A stretch of 38,646 bases of DNA from Chitinophagaceae bacterium (GCA_014380425.1 JACMJX010000008.1:1-38646), one strand, 5' to 3'; numbered from the stretch's first letter, positions 15,499 through 24,804 are shown. The notes: a model not told the origin generated them from the sequence alone. Made by a program: numbers and translations.

Positions 15499-16950
15499 AT
15501 GGCAGTATTAAAATACGAATCGCAGACAAGAGATCCATTAGTGGATGGGCATAAAGATTATCACCAGGTAACTGAAGATATTATCCGGCCCATCGAGGCC
15601 AATCCGAGCCGCCTGTGGTGGATTGGATTCATTATATCGGTTTGCCTGCTACTGTTCGGAGTGTACTCCGTGTATCGTGAAGTAACTTATGGTATCGGCC
15701 AGTGGAATCTAAATAAAACGATCGGTTGGGGTTGGGATATTACCAACTTCGTTTGGTGGGTAGGTATCGGCCATGCCGGTACACTTATCTCTGCCATCCT
15801 GCTGTTGTTCCGCCAGGGCTGGAGAACAGGAGTGAACCGTGCTGCGGAAGCGATGACCATCTTTGCCGTAATGTGTGCGGGTCAGTTCCCGATCTTTCAC
15901 ATGGGAAGGGTATGGATGGCCTTTTATGTATTGCCTTATCCCAATACAAGAGGCCCTTTATGGGTTAACTTCAATTCCCCGCTTTTATGGGACGTATTCG
16001 CGATTTCCACCTACTTCACCGTTTCCTTGTTATTCTGGTACAGCGGTTTGCTGCCTGATCTCGCTACCGTAAGAGACAGGGCCAAATTGAAATGGAGAAA
16101 GCGTATGTATGGCCTGCTTTCCTTTGGATGGACTGGTTCTACCAAGCACTGGCAGCGTCATGAGAGTCTTTCACTGGTACTGGCCGGCCTTTCAACGCCG
16201 TTAGTACTTTCAGTACATACCATCGTATCTTTTGACTTTGCCACTTCCGTTATACCAGGCTGGCATACAACAATCTTTCCACCTTACTTTGTAGCAGGTG
16301 CGGTATTCTCCGGTTTTGCCATGGTGCAGACGCTTTTGCTGATCACCCGTAAAGTACTGGGCCTGAAGGACTATATTACCCTGAACCATATCGACGTGAT
16401 GAACAAGGTAATTGTGCTTACCGGCTCTATAGTGGGTGTGGCATATCTTACCGAATTGTTTATAGCCTGGTATGGCCAGAACGGGTACGAGTGGTACGCA
16501 TTTAAAGAAAACAGGGCGAACCTGTTCTCCCCTTATGGCTGGAGCTACTGGCTGATGATGGGCTGTAACGTATTATCGCCCCAGATATTCTGGATTAAGA
16601 AAATGAGAACGAATATCACCGTTACTTTCTTTATGAGTATTCTGATCAATATAGGGATGTGGTTCGAACGTTTCGTAATTATCGTAACCTCTATTTACAG
16701 AGATTACCTGCCAAGCAGCTGGTCTACTTACTATGCGCCCACAATTTGGGAAGTTGGATTTTACCTGGGTACGTTCGGGTTATTCTTTACCTGTTACTTC
16801 CTGTTCTCCAAGTTCTTCCCCGTAATTGCGGTAGCCGAGATCAAGCACATACTCAAGAAGAACGGAGAAAGTTATAAAGCAAAAATGGATGTTATCGAGA
16901 ATAAGCCGGCTGAGAAATTTTATGAAGAAACACATGCTGTTCCTCACTAA
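15499..16950 (+). CDS. actC: Alternative complex III membrane subunit ActC (NrfD/PsrC family)
   Basis: A 483-residue integral membrane protein of the NrfD/PsrC family. In ACIII, ActC binds the quinol and passes its electrons to ActB. About ten hydrophobic segments are visible, beginning at LWWIGFIISVCLLLFGVY. Conserved-looking polar spots inside the membrane include the GIGHAGTLISAILLL segment, and the HMGRVWMAFYVLP and STPLVLSVHTIVSFDFA segments typical of ActC. The start ATG at 15499 lies 30 bp after actB. ActF is a second, shorter member of the same family later in the operon, as in other ACIII loci. Confidence 0.95.
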   Translation: MAVLKYESQTRDPLVDGHKDYHQVTEDIIRPIEANPSRLWWIGFIISVCLLLFGVYSVYREVTYGIGQWNLNKTIGWGWDITNFVWWVGIGHAGTLISAILLLFRQGWRTGVNRAAEAMTIFAVMCAGQFPIFHMGRVWMAFYVLPYPNTRGPLWVNFNSPLLWDVFAISTYFTVSLLFWYSGLLPDLATVRDRAKLKWRKRMYGLLSFGWTGSTKHWQRHESLSLVLAGLSTPLVLSVHTIVSFDFATSVIPGWHTTIFPPYFVAGAVFSGFAMVQTLLLITRKVLGLKDYITLNHIDVMNKVIVLTGSIVGVAYLTELFIAWYGQNGYEWYAFKENRANLFSPYGWSYWLMMGCNVLSPQIFWIKKMRTNITVTFFMSILINIGMWFERFVIIVTSIYRDYLPSSWSTYYAPTIWEVGFYLGTFGLFFTCYFLFSKFFPVIAVAEIKHILKKNGESYKAKMDVIENKPAEKFYEETHAVPH

Positions 16951-17008
16951 GTGCAGCCATAGTATTTTTTGATAGCAGAATTAGTACTTACAATTTGAAA
17001 ATTAATAT

Positions 17009-17602
17009 ATGGGAGTTAAGAAATTTATTGTAGGATGTTTTGATAATGAGGATGTATTGTTCCCCGCTGTTAAGAGCGTGCGGAAAGCAGGGTATAAGAT
17101 CCATGATGTTTATACCCCCATGCCGATCCACGGGCTTGATCATGCCATGGGCCTCCGGGAAACCAGCCTTCATACGGCAGGGTTTATATATGGCATCATT
17201 GGTACTACAACCGCCCTTACAAGCATTACCTGGATATTTACCAGGGACTGGCCTTTAAATATAGGCGGCAAGCCCCATTTTTCACTGCCTGCCTGGATCC
17301 CTATTATGTTTGAGCTGACTGTTTTGTTTGCGGCCGTAGGGATGGTGCTCACTTTTTGTTACCTGTGCCAACTGGCTCCGTTTGTAAAAAAGCACCATTT
17401 TCACCTTAGGGCCACTGATGATCTTTTTGTGATGGTACTGGAAGTTACTTCTAAAACAAACGAAGCCGATACCATTAACTTTCTCAAAAAAGCAGGAGCG
17501 GTAGAAGTGAATGTGCAGGTAGCTGAAGACGGATGGTGGCTGGGGCGGTATGATAAGGAACAGAAGCTTTATCAAGGACACGGTGAAACTGTTATTGTTT
17601 AA
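17009..17602 (+). CDS. actD: Alternative complex III subunit ActD (DUF3341)
   Basis: A 197-residue ACIII subunit of the DUF3341 family. The N-terminal ~50 residues are cytoplasmic and carry the family signature FDNEDVLFPAVKSVRKAGYK and YTPMPIHGLDHAMG. Two membrane segments follow at about 57-77 and 95-118. The C-terminal part is a second soluble domain with the segment TDDLFVMVLEVTSKT. No cofactor motif is present; in solved ACIII structures ActD is a structural membrane subunit. The actE ATG starts 3 bp after its stop, implying translational coupling. Confidence 0.93.
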   Translation: MGVKKFIVGCFDNEDVLFPAVKSVRKAGYKIHDVYTPMPIHGLDHAMGLRETSLHTAGFIYGIIGTTTALTSITWIFTRDWPLNIGGKPHFSLPAWIPIMFELTVLFAAVGMVLTFCYLCQLAPFVKKHHFHLRATDDLFVMVLEVTSKTNEADTINFLKKAGAVEVNVQVAEDGWWLGRYDKEQKLYQGHGETVIV

Positions 17603-17605
17603 ATA

Positions 17606-18271
17606 ATGAAACGAATTGAACTACTAATGAAGAAATTACCGATACTATCACTTTTGCTGGTTGTTGTTACAGGCAGCATCGTGAGTTGTAGTGATGTAAA
17701 GCGTGAGCCGAGCCGTAACTATATGCCAGACATGTGGCAAAGCCGGGCTTATGAAACCTACGCTCCGCACAAGAACCTGGAGGATAGCCAGATTCACTAT
17801 ACCAATATGCCTGTATCGGGTACTATCAAGAGAGGGGAGATTTTTCCTTTTCCTTTAAAAAGAGATGGAGTTGGAGACAGTTCGAATTATATAGGCTCAA
17901 AGCAGATCGTTAATCCGCTGCCTATGCCTGATACATTGAGGCTGAAAGAGTCTGAAAGGCTTTACCTGATTCATTGCGGTATTTGTCACGGTACGAAACT
18001 GGATGGTAACGGTCCGCTTTACAAGGATGGATCCGGGCCTTATGCCGCCAAACCAGCTACGCTTGTAGGAGATGCAAAGTATGAGAATATGCCAGAGGGC
18101 CAGATGTTTTATTCAATTACATATGGTAAGAACCTGATGGGCCCGTACGGCTCCCAGTTAAGTACCACGCAGAGATGGCAGATTATTCATTATATAAAAT
18201 CGAAGCAGGCTAAAAGTGTTCCGAAAACAGACACGGCGGCTCCGGATTCAACGGCTACAGCAGCGAAATAG
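17606..18271 (+). CDS. actE: Alternative complex III subunit ActE, monoheme cytochrome c lipoprotein
   Basis: A 221-residue periplasmic cytochrome c. The N-terminus is a lipoprotein signal with lipobox IVSC, so Cys28 would be lipidated (Cys21 if translation starts at the second ATG, 17627, which gives a more usual MKKLPILS signal). The heme site CGICH is at 124-128, in HCGICHGTKLDGNGP. A methionine in the NMPEGQMFYSITYGKNLMG region is the likely sixth ligand. In ACIII, ActE is the monoheme subunit next to ActA that helps pass electrons to the oxidase or a soluble carrier. The last ~15 residues are low complexity (T/A/D). It lies 3 bp from actD and 51 bp from actF. Confidence 0.93.
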   Translation: MKRIELLMKKLPILSLLLVVVTGSIVSCSDVKREPSRNYMPDMWQSRAYETYAPHKNLEDSQIHYTNMPVSGTIKRGEIFPFPLKRDGVGDSSNYIGSKQIVNPLPMPDTLRLKESERLYLIHCGICHGTKLDGNGPLYKDGSGPYAAKPATLVGDAKYENMPEGQMFYSITYGKNLMGPYGSQLSTTQRWQIIHYIKSKQAKSVPKTDTAAPDSTATAAK

Positions 18272-18322
18272 TCAGCAGGCGTATAGTTAAGTATTGATTT
18301 AAACGGTCATAAATTTTTGAGA

Positions 18323-19555
18323 ATGTCTTTAAAAGAACAGTTTACGGTACCTGGCAGATTTAGAACCATATCACTCAGCTTGATGGCAATTGGTATAGTA
18401 TCCCTGGTTGCCGGGTATTTTCTCTACGGCACTGGCGATGAACATTATCAGGTCAGGTTCTGGGGAACTTTAATACATAACAGTGTTTTCTTCCTTTTGG
18501 TAGTAAACGCTGCAATGTTCTTTATTTGCGCTACCACCCTAGCCATGGGTGGCTGGCAACTGGCATTTAGAAGGGTTTCTGAGGCAATTACGGTCGCCGT
18601 TATTCCATTGGGAGTTATTGCGCTTATAGTACTGCTTGCACTGGTGCTTGGTCATCAGCACCATATTTATCATTGGCTCACTCCCGAAGGTGATAAGATT
18701 CTGGAAGGTAAAAGCGGCTTTTTGAACCCTAGATTCTATATTATCTGGACTATTCTCACCATCGGCGGCTGGATTATATTAGGCAGGAAGATGCGTTTGG
18801 TTTCCGCGGAGCTGGATAACGGTCCTGTACCTGTTGAGCAGGGAAGAAAATATGTATTCCGGAGCACGGTATGGGCTTCTCTTTTCCTGGTTTGGTTTGC
18901 TTTAACGGTATTGTCTACCGCACCCTGGCTCTGGTTGATGAGTATTGATGCGCACTGGTATTCTACTATGTTCAGCTGGTACACTTTTGCAAGCACATTT
19001 GTATCTGGAATCGCTGTTATGACTTTATTTGTGATTTATCTGAAGAATCAGGGCTATCTGGAATTGGTAAACCGGGAGCATATTCATGATCTTGGAAAGT
19101 TCATGTTCGCATTTTCCATATTCTGGACTTACCTTTGGTTCTCGCAATTTATGCTGATCTGGTACGCTAATATCCCGGAGGAAACGGTCTATTTTAAACC
19201 AAGAGTAGAAGGAGCATTTAAAGGGCTTTTTTGGTTCATGTTTGTGATCAATTTCCTCGCTCCGTTGTTAATATTAATGCGCGCTGGCTCGAAAAGAAAC
19301 TATACTACCGTTACTTTCATGGCTATTCTGATAATTATCGGTCACTGGCTGGATGTTTATCAGATGGTATTCCCTGGGTTAAGCCAGGATCCGGAGACAG
19401 GTAAGTATCATGTACCGTTGAATTTTTTTGATATTGGCGTAGCTTTGGGCTTTGTAGGATTAATAATGTACTCCACCGGCAATGCCCTTGCAAAACGTCC
19501 GTTATATGTTAAGAATCATCCATTCTTTAAAGAAACTATTATTCATCACACATAA
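18323..19555 (+). CDS. actF: Alternative complex III membrane subunit ActF
   Basis: A 410-residue integral membrane protein, the second NrfD-like subunit of ACIII. About ten hydrophobic segments run from LMAIGIVSLVAGYFLYG to the C-terminal FDIGVALGFVGLIMYSTG. Polar and charged residues inside the membrane (HQHHIYHWLTPEGD, FSWYTFASTFVSG, FWTYLWFSQFMLIWYANIPE) are typical of ActF and have been proposed to take part in proton transfer. I chose ATG at 18323; a TTG at 18317 would add two residues. It closes the act genes and is followed 63 bp later by the oxidase genes. Confidence 0.93.
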   Translation: MSLKEQFTVPGRFRTISLSLMAIGIVSLVAGYFLYGTGDEHYQVRFWGTLIHNSVFFLLVVNAAMFFICATTLAMGGWQLAFRRVSEAITVAVIPLGVIALIVLLALVLGHQHHIYHWLTPEGDKILEGKSGFLNPRFYIIWTILTIGGWIILGRKMRLVSAELDNGPVPVEQGRKYVFRSTVWASLFLVWFALTVLSTAPWLWLMSIDAHWYSTMFSWYTFASTFVSGIAVMTLFVIYLKNQGYLELVNREHIHDLGKFMFAFSIFWTYLWFSQFMLIWYANIPEETVYFKPRVEGAFKGLFWFMFVINFLAPLLILMRAGSKRNYTTVTFMAILIIIGHWLDVYQMVFPGLSQDPETGKYHVPLNFFDIGVALGFVGLIMYSTGNALAKRPLYVKNHPFFKETIIHHT

Positions 19556-19618
19556 TAGCTCTTCGAGGAAGGGATAAGGTGAGAGGGAACGTAAACAAAC
19601 TAAAATTTTTTAAGCATC

Positions 19619-20680
19619 ATGTCTACATTTTTTCTAATAGCGATCTTCTTACTTGGCTTTCTGGTTACTTTCCAGATTGCCAAAGCAAGCGAGTATGTGG
19701 GAATATTGAAGGGCGAGAAGAAAAACTTTGAACAGAATAACCGCATCAACGGCTTCCTTTTGCTCGCCTTCTTGGTATTTGGCCTGTTGGGCGTTTATTG
19801 GTGCAATGAGGCGCTGAAAGGCAGAATATTGGGCGAGGCCGCTTCCGAGCACGGGCAGAACATCGATAGAATGCTTTACATCACCATTGCTGTAACCGGC
19901 GTTGTATTTGTGATCACGCAGATCCTGTTGTTTTGGTTCGCATTTAAATATCAATACAAGGAAACCCGTAAAGTATACTTCTTTTCTCACGATAATAAGC
20001 TGGAGCTTATTTGGACCGTTGTTCCTGCAATAGCACTTTCCGTGCTGGTTGGGTTCGGGCTTTACTATTGGCTGGGTATTACAGGTGATGCACCTAAGGG
20101 AGCCCTGGAAGTAGAAATAACCGGTAAGCAGTTTGCCTGGATATACCGGTATCCTGGCGACGATAAGATTTTTGGTAAAAAATACTACAAGAATATTAGT
20201 GATGCCGAGGACAATTCCCTGGGTATTTTATGGGATGACAAGTCATCACAGGATGATATTGTTAACGAGCAGGCTATGTACCTTGTCAAGAACCGGCCTG
20301 TGAAGCTGATCATTGGGGCGCGCGATGTGATTCATGATGTTGGACTGTCTCATTTCAGGATGAAAATGGATGCTGTGCCGGGAACGCCGACCACAATGTG
20401 GTTCACCCCGTTGTACACTACCAAGGAAATGAAGAAAATGACCAATAATCCTGATTTTGTCTATGAAATCTCCTGCGACCAGATGTGTGGCAAGGGGCAC
20501 TTTTCGATGAAGGGGCTTATTGAAGTGGTTACGCAGGAAGAGTACGACTTGTGGATGGCGCGGCAGAAACCTAAATATTTGGCAGTGTTCCCGGATAAGG
20601 ATCCTGCGAATGCAAAGAAAGACAGTACAGTTGCTACCGCTGCGGCAGTGGATACACTTAAGATGGCGGCAAGCAAGTAA
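19619..20680 (+). CDS. ctaC: Cytochrome c oxidase subunit II
   Basis: A 353-residue subunit holding the dinuclear CuA site that receives electrons. CuA ligands are visible: His239 in VIHDVGLSHF, then Cys286, Cys290, His294 and Met297 in CDQMCGKGHFSM. The usual Glu between the two cysteines is Gln, a form I believe common in this phylum. Four hydrophobic segments are predicted (about 2-21, 43-61, 85-109 and 128-154), two more than the classic hairpin. There is no CxxCH, so it is aa3-type rather than caa3; electrons should come from the ACIII cytochromes encoded just upstream. The last ~25 residues are low complexity. It starts 63 bp after actF. Confidence 0.95.
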   Translation: MSTFFLIAIFLLGFLVTFQIAKASEYVGILKGEKKNFEQNNRINGFLLLAFLVFGLLGVYWCNEALKGRILGEAASEHGQNIDRMLYITIAVTGVVFVITQILLFWFAFKYQYKETRKVYFFSHDNKLELIWTVVPAIALSVLVGFGLYYWLGITGDAPKGALEVEITGKQFAWIYRYPGDDKIFGKKYYKNISDAEDNSLGILWDDKSSQDDIVNEQAMYLVKNRPVKLIIGARDVIHDVGLSHFRMKMDAVPGTPTTMWFTPLYTTKEMKKMTNNPDFVYEISCDQMCGKGHFSMKGLIEVVTQEEYDLWMARQKPKYLAVFPDKDPANAKKDSTVATAAAVDTLKMAASK

Positions 20681-20690
20681 GGATAAGAAA

Positions 20691-20702
20691 CGCCGGAAGG
20701 CG
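20691..20702 (+). repeat. Small hairpin between ctaC and ctaD
   Basis: CGCC, a GGAA loop and GGCG make a compact 4-bp GC hairpin 10 nt after the ctaC stop and 45 nt before ctaD. There is no following T-run, so it is not a terminator; it could mark RNA processing or stability. Confidence 0.35.
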
Positions 20703-20747
20703 GATCTGAAGATGGAAATATAATAGGTTCATTTTAAAGATTTAATA

Positions 20748-22577
20748 ATGAGTAACGAAGCGATTTTGCAGAAACCCGCGGATGCGGTAGTAACCCATGG
20801 TGATCATCGTGAGGGGAACGGCCATAGTGAACACCATCATAAAGAGACTTTTATTTCGAAATATGTATTTAGTATGGATCACAAGATGATCGCCAAACAG
20901 TTCCTGATAACAGGGATTATATGGGCTATCATCGGGGGTCTGTTTTCTGTATTGTTCCGTTTGCAACTTGGATATCCAAACGACTCCTTCCCGATTCTGG
21001 AGACGCTTCTGGGTAAATGGGCCAAGGGCGGTAAGATACAGCCTGAATTCTACTATGCCCTTGTTACCATGCATGGTACGGTACTGGTATTCTTCGTACT
21101 AACTGCCGGGCTTAGCGGTACCTTCGCCAATTTCCTGATTCCGCTTCAGATAGGGGCCAGGGATATGGCTTCTCCTTTCATGAATATGCTTTCCTACTGG
21201 TTCTTTTGGGCAGCCAGCGTTGTTATGATATCTTCTCTTTTCGTGGAAACAGGCCCTGCAAGTGGTGGATGGACTTCGTATCCGCCTTTAAGCGCCCTGG
21301 GAGGCGCTTCGGAAGGGTCGAAAACAGGAATGGATCTCTGGCTAATATCGATGGCGCTGTTCGTGGTTTCTTCACTGCTGGGCGGACTGAACTATATTTC
21401 TACGATACTTAATATGCGTACGAAGGGAATGAGCATGACAAGGGTGCCACTTACCATCTGGGCGCTCTTCTTCACCGCTGTTCTTGGCGTGTTATCTTTC
21501 CCCGTGTTGTTATCGGGCTTCATACTACTGCTGTTTGATCGACATGGCGGTACCAGCTTCTATCTCTCCGATATATACCTGGCTTCCACTCAGCAGGCAT
21601 TACCGAACGAGGGTGGAAGTGCCATCCTTTACCAGCACTTGTTCTGGTTCTTAGGTCACCCTGAAGTTTATATTATTCTGCTTCCGGCGATGGGAATGGT
21701 TTCCGAGATTATGAGCGTGAACTCCCGTAAGCCGATCTTTGGTTACATGGCGATGATCGGCTCACTGTTTGCGATCACCATTCTTGCCTTCCTGGTTTGG
21801 GCACACCATATGTTCGTGAGCGGCCTGAATCCGTTCCTCGGCTCGGTGTTCGTATTGCTTACTCTGCTGATCGCTGTACCTTCGGCCATAAAGGTTTTTA
21901 ACTGGCTCACCACACTCTGGAGAGGTAATATCCGCTTTACACCGGCGATGCTGTTCTCCATAGGTTTTGTAAGTTTATTTATCTCCGGGGGTTTAACGGG
22001 TATTTTCCTGGGGAACTCTACGCTCGATATTCATCTTCATGATACATATTTTGTGGTAGCTCACTTTCATATAGTAATGGGTGTGGCTTCTTTCTTCGGT
22101 TTGTTCGCCGGAGTTTACCACTGGTTTCCCAAAATGTATGGCCGTTATCTTAATAATACGATGGCTTATCTCCATTTCTGGGTTACCCTGATAGGAGCTT
22201 ACCTTATCTTCTGGCCTATGCACTACGAGGGGCTTGCAGGTATGCCACGTCGTTATATGGACTTCAGCCAGTGGGTTTCTTTCAACCAGTTCGGTGATCT
22301 CAACAGGTTTATTTCAATCGTTTCTATCATAGTATTCGCGGTTCAGTTGTTGTTTGTGTTTAACTTCTTCTATTCCATTTTCAAAGGCAGAAGAGTTACA
22401 ACATCCAATCCATGGGATTCCAATACTCTTGAGTGGACAACACCCATCCGTCCGGGACATGGTAACTGGCCTGGAGAGATTCCGGAAGTTCACCGCTGGC
22501 CTTATGACTATGGCAAGGATGGAAGAGAGTTTATACCACAGACAGAACCTGTGGGGGCGCAGGAGACCGCTCATTAA
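20748..22577 (+). CDS. ctaD: Cytochrome c oxidase subunit I
   Basis: A 609-residue catalytic subunit of an aa3-type oxidase, reducing O2 to water at heme a3-CuB. The ligand set is complete: His109 for heme a (TMHGTVLVFF), CuB His304 with the cross-linking Tyr308 in GHPEVYIILLP, CuB His353-His354 in WAHHMFV, heme a3 His439 and heme a His441 in HDTYFVVAHFHIVMG. The presence of HPEVY and the normal tyrosine position support an A-family proton-pumping oxidase. The N-terminal ~35 residues are histidine-rich and soluble. About twelve membrane segments follow. It lies 67 bp after ctaC and 7 bp before ctaB. Confidence 0.97.
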   Translation: MSNEAILQKPADAVVTHGDHREGNGHSEHHHKETFISKYVFSMDHKMIAKQFLITGIIWAIIGGLFSVLFRLQLGYPNDSFPILETLLGKWAKGGKIQPEFYYALVTMHGTVLVFFVLTAGLSGTFANFLIPLQIGARDMASPFMNMLSYWFFWAASVVMISSLFVETGPASGGWTSYPPLSALGGASEGSKTGMDLWLISMALFVVSSLLGGLNYISTILNMRTKGMSMTRVPLTIWALFFTAVLGVLSFPVLLSGFILLLFDRHGGTSFYLSDIYLASTQQALPNEGGSAILYQHLFWFLGHPEVYIILLPAMGMVSEIMSVNSRKPIFGYMAMIGSLFAITILAFLVWAHHMFVSGLNPFLGSVFVLLTLLIAVPSAIKVFNWLTTLWRGNIRFTPAMLFSIGFVSLFISGGLTGIFLGNSTLDIHLHDTYFVVAHFHIVMGVASFFGLFAGVYHWFPKMYGRYLNNTMAYLHFWVTLIGAYLIFWPMHYEGLAGMPRRYMDFSQWVSFNQFGDLNRFISIVSIIVFAVQLLFVFNFFYSIFKGRRVTTSNPWDSNTLEWTTPIRPGHGNWPGEIPEVHRWPYDYGKDGREFIPQTEPVGAQETAH

Positions 22578-22584
22578 ACATATA

Positions 22585-23487
22585 ATGATGCAGGAAGAAA
22601 CGGTGCAGGGTTCCAGTTCTTTTACATTGGCCAGCAAGCTGCGGGACTATCTGATGTTGTTTAAACCGACACTTAACGTGATGGTTGTTTTCTCGGCAGT
22701 GATAAGTTACCTGCTTGCTCCAAAAGTTGTTGAATATGACGTGGTAATGATCACCTTGTTCTTTATAGGAGGGTTTCTGGTAGTAGGTAGTGCCAATACA
22801 GTTAACCAGGTAGTGGAGAAGGATACGGATGCGAAGATGATGAGAACGGCAAAACGCCCGGTAGCATCTGGAAGAATGTCGGAATCGGAAGGATGGATGG
22901 TTGCTCTTGTTACAGGCTTCGCCGGTATTCTGATACTGGGATACTTTTTTAATTGGCTCTCTGCTGGCATTGCCTTGTTTAGTTTGTTCCTGTATGCATT
23001 TGTTTATACCCCACTAAAAAAGGTGAATTCCATCTCTGTATTGGTTGGCGCGGTGCCTGGTGCACTTCCCTGTCTTATAGGATGGGTAGCCGGTAACGAC
23101 GCCATAAGTGCCGGTGGCTGGGTAATGTTCGCCATTCAGTTTGTATGGCAATTCCCTCACTTCTGGGCGATAGCCTGGTTGGCGCATAAGGACTACTCGA
23201 ACGCTGGTTTTCGGCTCTTACCATCTGTACAGGGACCTACAAAATACTCAGCTATACAATCGATTATATATTCTCTACTGCTGATCCCGGTAGGGATACT
23301 TCCCTACCTAATTGGAATGAGTGGAATTGTGAGCCTCCTGGTAGTGCTGCTTGCTAATCTGCTGATGGTGTGGCAATCGGTAAGATTGTTTAAAGAGATG
23401 GAGGCAAAAGCAGCCAGAAGAGTAATGTTCAGCAGTTATATACATTTGCCAGTTGTATTACTGGCTTTATTAATGGATAAGATTTAA
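22585..23487 (+). CDS. ctaB: Protoheme IX farnesyltransferase (heme O synthase)
   Basis: A 300-residue polytopic UbiA-family enzyme that adds a farnesyl group to heme b, making heme O on the way to heme A for the oxidase. The prenyl-diphosphate motif is NQVVEKDTDAKMMRT (from Asn74) followed by RPVASG. The second conserved loop appears as YTPLKKVNSISVLVGAVPGA and the DYSNAGFRLLP region. The frame is open much further upstream inside ctaD, but the ATG at 22585 (or 22588) just after the ctaD stop gives the normal family length. It lies between subunits I and III, so it is co-expressed with the enzyme it serves. Confidence 0.95.
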   Translation: MMQEETVQGSSSFTLASKLRDYLMLFKPTLNVMVVFSAVISYLLAPKVVEYDVVMITLFFIGGFLVVGSANTVNQVVEKDTDAKMMRTAKRPVASGRMSESEGWMVALVTGFAGILILGYFFNWLSAGIALFSLFLYAFVYTPLKKVNSISVLVGAVPGALPCLIGWVAGNDAISAGGWVMFAIQFVWQFPHFWAIAWLAHKDYSNAGFRLLPSVQGPTKYSAIQSIIYSLLLIPVGILPYLIGMSGIVSLLVVLLANLLMVWQSVRLFKEMEAKAARRVMFSSYIHLPVVLLALLMDKI

Positions 23488-23489
23488 TT

Positions 23490-24062
23490 ATGGATACCGT
23501 TATGATTAATGATTCACAGAGAAAAAAGATGCATCCTCATAAGTTTACCTTATGGGTGGGTCTTGGAAGCATTATCATGATGTTTGCAGGATTAACGAGT
23601 GCTTACATTGTAAAGCGCGACCAACCTTCCTGGATAGCTGTGGATATGCCGCTTACTTTCTGGTATTCGACGGCGGTCATTTTACTGAGCAGTTTAACCG
23701 TACATACGGCGAGAGCGGCTTTTAAGGAGAGGAACATGCTGAAATACCGCAGGCTGATAAGTGTTACTGTATTTCTGGGCCTGCTTTTTATCGTGTTACA
23801 GTATGTAGGATTCAATCAATTATGGAACAGCGGGCTGCGTATGAATGGATCAGGTGGAGTGCAGTTTTTGTACATCATTTTCGGTTTGCATGGTTTACAC
23901 GTACTGGGCGGCATTATTGCCTTGCTGGTGATGTTCATTAATGCTTATAGCAGGAGGAGCCGGAGTTATAACATGGTGCCGGTAGAGGTGGCTAGCACTT
24001 ACTGGCATTTTGTAGATATTTTGTGGATCTATCTTTTCGTTTTCTTTCTGGTGATAAAATAG
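23490..24062 (+). CDS. Heme-copper oxidase subunit III-like protein (first copy)
   Basis: A 190-residue membrane protein of the subunit III family. Five hydrophobic segments are visible, starting at FTLWVGLGSIIMMFAGL. Family marks are FGLHGLHVLGGI in the fourth segment and the C-terminal EVASTYWHFVDILWIYLF, which matches the EAxxxYWHFVDxxW signature. It lacks the first two helices of seven-helix subunit III, the usual form in many bacterial oxidases. It lies 2 bp after ctaB. A second, longer family member is next, so it may be an additional structural or assembly subunit. Confidence 0.9.
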   Translation: MDTVMINDSQRKKMHPHKFTLWVGLGSIIMMFAGLTSAYIVKRDQPSWIAVDMPLTFWYSTAVILLSSLTVHTARAAFKERNMLKYRRLISVTVFLGLLFIVLQYVGFNQLWNSGLRMNGSGGVQFLYIIFGLHGLHVLGGIIALLVMFINAYSRRSRSYNMVPVEVASTYWHFVDILWIYLFVFFLVIK

Positions 24063-24132
24063 AGGCGAGAGATTAAAATCGAAGAGCTTTGGTAAATCTG
24101 AATTAAATTGCGAATAATTATAACAAAGTAAT

Positions 24133-24804
24133 ATGGCACAAACAGTACCAATGGCTCAGAAATGGTGGAGCGGGGGTAAAAGTCCGTTCAACACGGAATA
24201 TGGCAAGTTGATGAGGTGGTATTTTTTAATGAGTGACGCTTTTACTTTTGGAGCATTTCTCATTTCCTATGGTACAATACGATACTCAAGCAATGGATGG
24301 CCTGACCCTAACGAAGTGTTTCAGAGCTTTCCAGGGCTGGGAAGCGGCTTTCCACTACTGTTTGTGAGTTTAATGACTTTTATTCTGATCATGAGTTCGG
24401 TAACGATGGTACTGGCCGTACATGCAGGGCATAGTAATGATAAGAAAACAGTGATTAAAATGCTTGTATGGACCATAATCGGTGGATTTGCATTTCTTGG
24501 CTGCCAGGCTTGGGAATGGAGCCACCTTCATCATGAAGGTGCCTGGTGGGGTATGAATCCGTTTTCTAATGCAGATGGAACACAATCCACAACCAACTTC
24601 ACTAATTTCTTTTTCACCATTACAGGCTTTCACGGGTTTCACGTTTTCTCGGGTGTCGTCATCAATATAATTATGCTGATCATGACGCTTAACGGCGTTT
24701 TTGAAAGACGCGGACATTATTTGATGATTGAAAAAGCTGGGTTGTATTGGCATTTCGTGGACCTGGTTTGGGTTTTCGTTTTTACATGTTTTTATCTTCT
24801 ATAA
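24133..24804 (+). CDS. ctaE: Cytochrome c oxidase subunit III (second copy)
   Basis: A 223-residue member of the subunit III family with about five hydrophobic segments. Signatures are FFFTITGFHGFHVFSGVV and the C-terminal EKAGLYWHFVDLVWVFVF. Compared with the previous gene it has a longer N-terminus (MRWYFLMSDAFTFGAFL) and a polar insertion between the third and fourth segments (about residues 130-155: a histidine/tryptophan patch WEWSHLHHEGAWWGMN). Subunit III stabilises subunit I and its oxygen path. It follows the first copy by 70 bp. Which of the two is the main structural subunit cannot be told from the sequence alone. Confidence 0.93.
   Translation: MAQTVPMAQKWWSGGKSPFNTEYGKLMRWYFLMSDAFTFGAFLISYGTIRYSSNGWPDPNEVFQSFPGLGSGFPLLFVSLMTFILIMSSVTMVLAVHAGHSNDKKTVIKMLVWTIIGGFAFLGCQAWEWSHLHHEGAWWGMNPFSNADGTQSTTNFTNFFFTITGFHGFHVFSGVVINIIMLIMTLNGVFERRGHYLMIEKAGLYWHFVDLVWVFVFTCFYLL

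Noticed and set aside
22354-22584. Long N-terminal extension of the ctaB frame
   Set aside because: It overlaps the end of ctaD in another frame and has no family similarity; ATG 22585 gives normal CtaB length.
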